Shown piece by piece: positions 61,801-64,000 of a stretch of 64,000 bases of DNA. The notes beneath the pieces were generated by a model, which was given only the letters and a program-made list of their open reading frames with translations, searched no databases and was not told the origin of the DNA. The DNA is from Diphasiastrum complanatum (Eukaryota > Streptophyta > Lycopodiopsida > Lycopodiales > Lycopodiaceae). The position numbers and the translations under genes were made by a program. Where the stretch lies: positions 40,311,323 to 40,375,322 of the forward strand of contig CM055103.1 in assembly GCA_029204225.1 (NCBI GenBank), in the 5' to 3' direction. Within the stretch, counting starts at the first letter, position 1, and the number at the start of each line of letters is the position of its first letter.

Positions 61801-64000
61801 CACATCAGTTATGAATCACGATAGGATTCTCACGACAACACCCCACGAGCACCATAGTAACAAATAGCTAAACCTGCTGCTCAATCGAGAAGCTCCTTAA
61901 AAACTTCTACATTGCCACGACATTTACCAGGTCAAAATCAAACATAGACCTTATATGAAATGAGTTATTGCAAGATGTAGAGAAAACCGGTATACCGTCA
62001 TCTGCTACTATTCCCAGACAAGAGCACCCTCCCCAGGGAATTGACATTTTCACTACACTCCTGCAACCTCAAATCTATATGTCTTTTCATTTTCTGATGA
62101 GATTTTCACTAGTTGTATGTCATGAACCAACTTTGAGAAATCGAAAAAATAAACAGAGGTTCATCTATGAATCTCATGATCTGAAGGATACTCATGGGAC
62201 TAGTATCTTTTTCTTCTATGTATTTCAAGTCATATCTTACAATATCTGCTATCAATGATGATAGATTCACTATCACCAACCCTGCCTTGTTTTTGACAAG
62301 GGCATATCAGTGTCTATCTCATTACTCTACAAGAGAATGGGATATTGCAATTGTCAAGGTGAATTATCAATGTTGATGAATGCAAGCAAGTGCCATACAG
62401 TTCTCACTCTTTGTACTGTTTGTTTATTTCCTTGTTTCTCTTCATATATTTCATGTGATTGATTTTTGCATGAGAAATAACTACTGCACGAGAGTCTTCC
62501 GTAGAGCATCTCAAGAACACATTTTCATTCATCTATCCATCTTTAGATCACCTTGTACAGAGTTTAGGATCTTTGCGCATACTTAAAATTTGAGAAATCC
62601 CTGTCACTTCAGAGTTGATTCCTATATCTCATCATCATATTCATCTTCGAGTCAACTACAACAAGATCGAAACAAATTTAGTTAAAATTTGTTCAATCTT
62701 TAGTCCAGTCACATGTTCAACGTGTTTCAACTACGTGTTCCACACACCGATCCAATCTTGAGCATGAACAGTTACCAGCAACAACATCCCCACCAACAAA
62801 TTTTGGGGCGGGGGAGAGAGTGGATTTGCAGGCATTAACTGGAGCAATCGCATTGCCAGAAACACCATCAACAAGATCGACAACCAAGGTCACAAAACCA
62901 AAGATGCTATCATCAGTTCATTATTCATCTGAGAAATTCCCAGTTTTTTATAGTCTTACCAAAGCGGCTAAAAGATCATTGCAAATGTCTTGCGGAGACC
63001 AACTACTACCTACACTAGTTGGTCAGCCAGAAAAGAAGACCTAAGTAGCAGGCAAAGCAGCTAGAAGAAATAAAGAGAAAGATCCAAGAAGATGAGGTGG
63101 AAAGGACAAAACTTAAGCAACAATTGAGTCAGATCAATTTTGATTAGAAGAAACTCTCTGAAGCAACGATAGTTGGATCCCCTCCTATGAAGCCCAAAGA
63201 GATCCAAAAGTAATGGATTAAAGGAAAGAGCTGCAAAAAAAAGATGAAGACAACTGTGAACCTGCAAAATAAAATGAGCTCCTCACCTGGCGAGTGGTGG
63301 TCGAAGCTTGACATTGCAAGAATCCAAGACTGCAACTAAAAAACTGTCAGTTCCTTCACCCTTCCGCCAAGCCTTCATCATATTTCCCTACGGTCATCAA
63401 CCCATCCGTCCAATTTGTTTCTACCACTAATTTGTCGATGAGTCCATTCCCTTGAAGACTGATAACCAAGATTTGTGCAACCCATCAAGGAAAGAGCATC
63501 GACAAGACTAGAACTTCGATTGAGAGAAGAACCGCGGAAACGCCCAAAAGCAAATGGAGGATACATACCTCCCAGAAGTTAGATCTGTCCGGAAACTAGA
63601 AGTGAAACCAGCCATGGTAGATGCAACGAAAGAAAGAGACACAATGAAAGTACTCAGGCATGCAAGTTGTGAAGCTGCTGGGGACTCTCTAATTTTTGAG
63701 AATGTCAACCACTTGCAGTAATAAGACATTCTAGTTACATTGCGGCAGATTGCGAAAGCGGTCTTTTGATAAAGACTGGCAACAATAAGCACTTGGTTTT
63801 ACGCAAGCGAATGAGGATCTACGCTTTTCCAAGTGCCGATCAAAGATGCCAATGCGGAAGAAGAGCAACATCATTCAATATGAGTTGCAGTGGGTCCTAC
63901 AACGCATTAGGAGTGGGTTGATGTTGGTTGATTCTGACGAATCCCCAAGATACTCGGTCAGAGCTACCCAAGAGCACCTCTCACCTTAGACCGAGGAGGT
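61801..64000 (+). other. Probable continuation of a decayed retroelement, unrecognised
   Basis: A PPT-like ttttggggcgggggagag near 62801-62818 precedes an ORF at 62820-63044 and a coiled-coil-like stretch (KQLEEIKRKIQEDEVERTKL) near 63057-63120, interrupted by stops. No domain recognised; may be another gag N-terminus. Nothing named between 61810 and 62790 or after 63350. Confidence 0.3.

Overview
The window is nuclear DNA of a land plant with a large, repeat-rich genome. It holds a many-exon gene with GT-AG introns, a diverged chlorophyll-binding LHCA3-like fragment, Ty1/copia and Ty3/gypsy chromovirus elements primed by initiator tRNA-Met, plant-type hAT transposases, LINEs and a tRNA-derived SINE. 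Introns of up to 14.5 kb, and a VPS33 protein that differs a good deal from angiosperm versions as I remember them, hint at a fern, a gymnosperm or another non-core-angiosperm lineage. That placement is inference only.

The main gene is on the minus strand. It is a complete VPS33 (Sec1/Munc18-family subunit of the HOPS/CORVET vacuolar tethering complexes), spread over about 44.5 kb (48084 down to 3594). I traced 22 coding exons by hand. Every intron is GT-AG, all phases join, and the spliced CDS is 1797 nt (598 codons plus TAA) with no internal stop. None of the single-frame ORFs in this interval represents the gene, because the exons are only 40-198 nt long.

The introns carry most of the mobile DNA. 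Intron 3 (43550-47540) holds a decayed gypsy pol, itself broken by a TTCGAA-rich element carrying a fragment of a DEAD-box helicase gene (RH29/DDX54 type), and a LINE endonuclease scrap. Intron 6 (34884-42647) holds two hAT remnants and several minisatellites. Intron 8 holds a copia scrap and a (GT)n tract. Intron 9 holds a hAT DUF659 fragment interrupted by a short TTCGAA-rich TIR element. Intron 14 (9554-24101) is a nest: a 5'-truncated LINE split by a 6.2-kb chromovirus with both LTRs, followed by two more same-strand LINE copies, each joined to the pyrimidine microsatellite tail of the one before. Intron 16 holds a gypsy 3' end and two tandem pseudo-copies of part of exon 16. Nearly all retroelement sequence in the introns is antisense to VPS33.

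Downstream of VPS33 (1-3590) there is a tRNA-related SINE at the left edge and otherwise no gene. Upstream (48.1-64 kb) are long GA tracts, scattered copia fragments in both orientations, a defective LHCA3 fragment with a splice acceptor (54256-54689), a copia element with an intact gag-protease ORF (58768-60240), and an adjoining decayed gypsy-like gag with three zinc knuckles. No rRNA gene, canonical tRNA gene or CRISPR array was seen.
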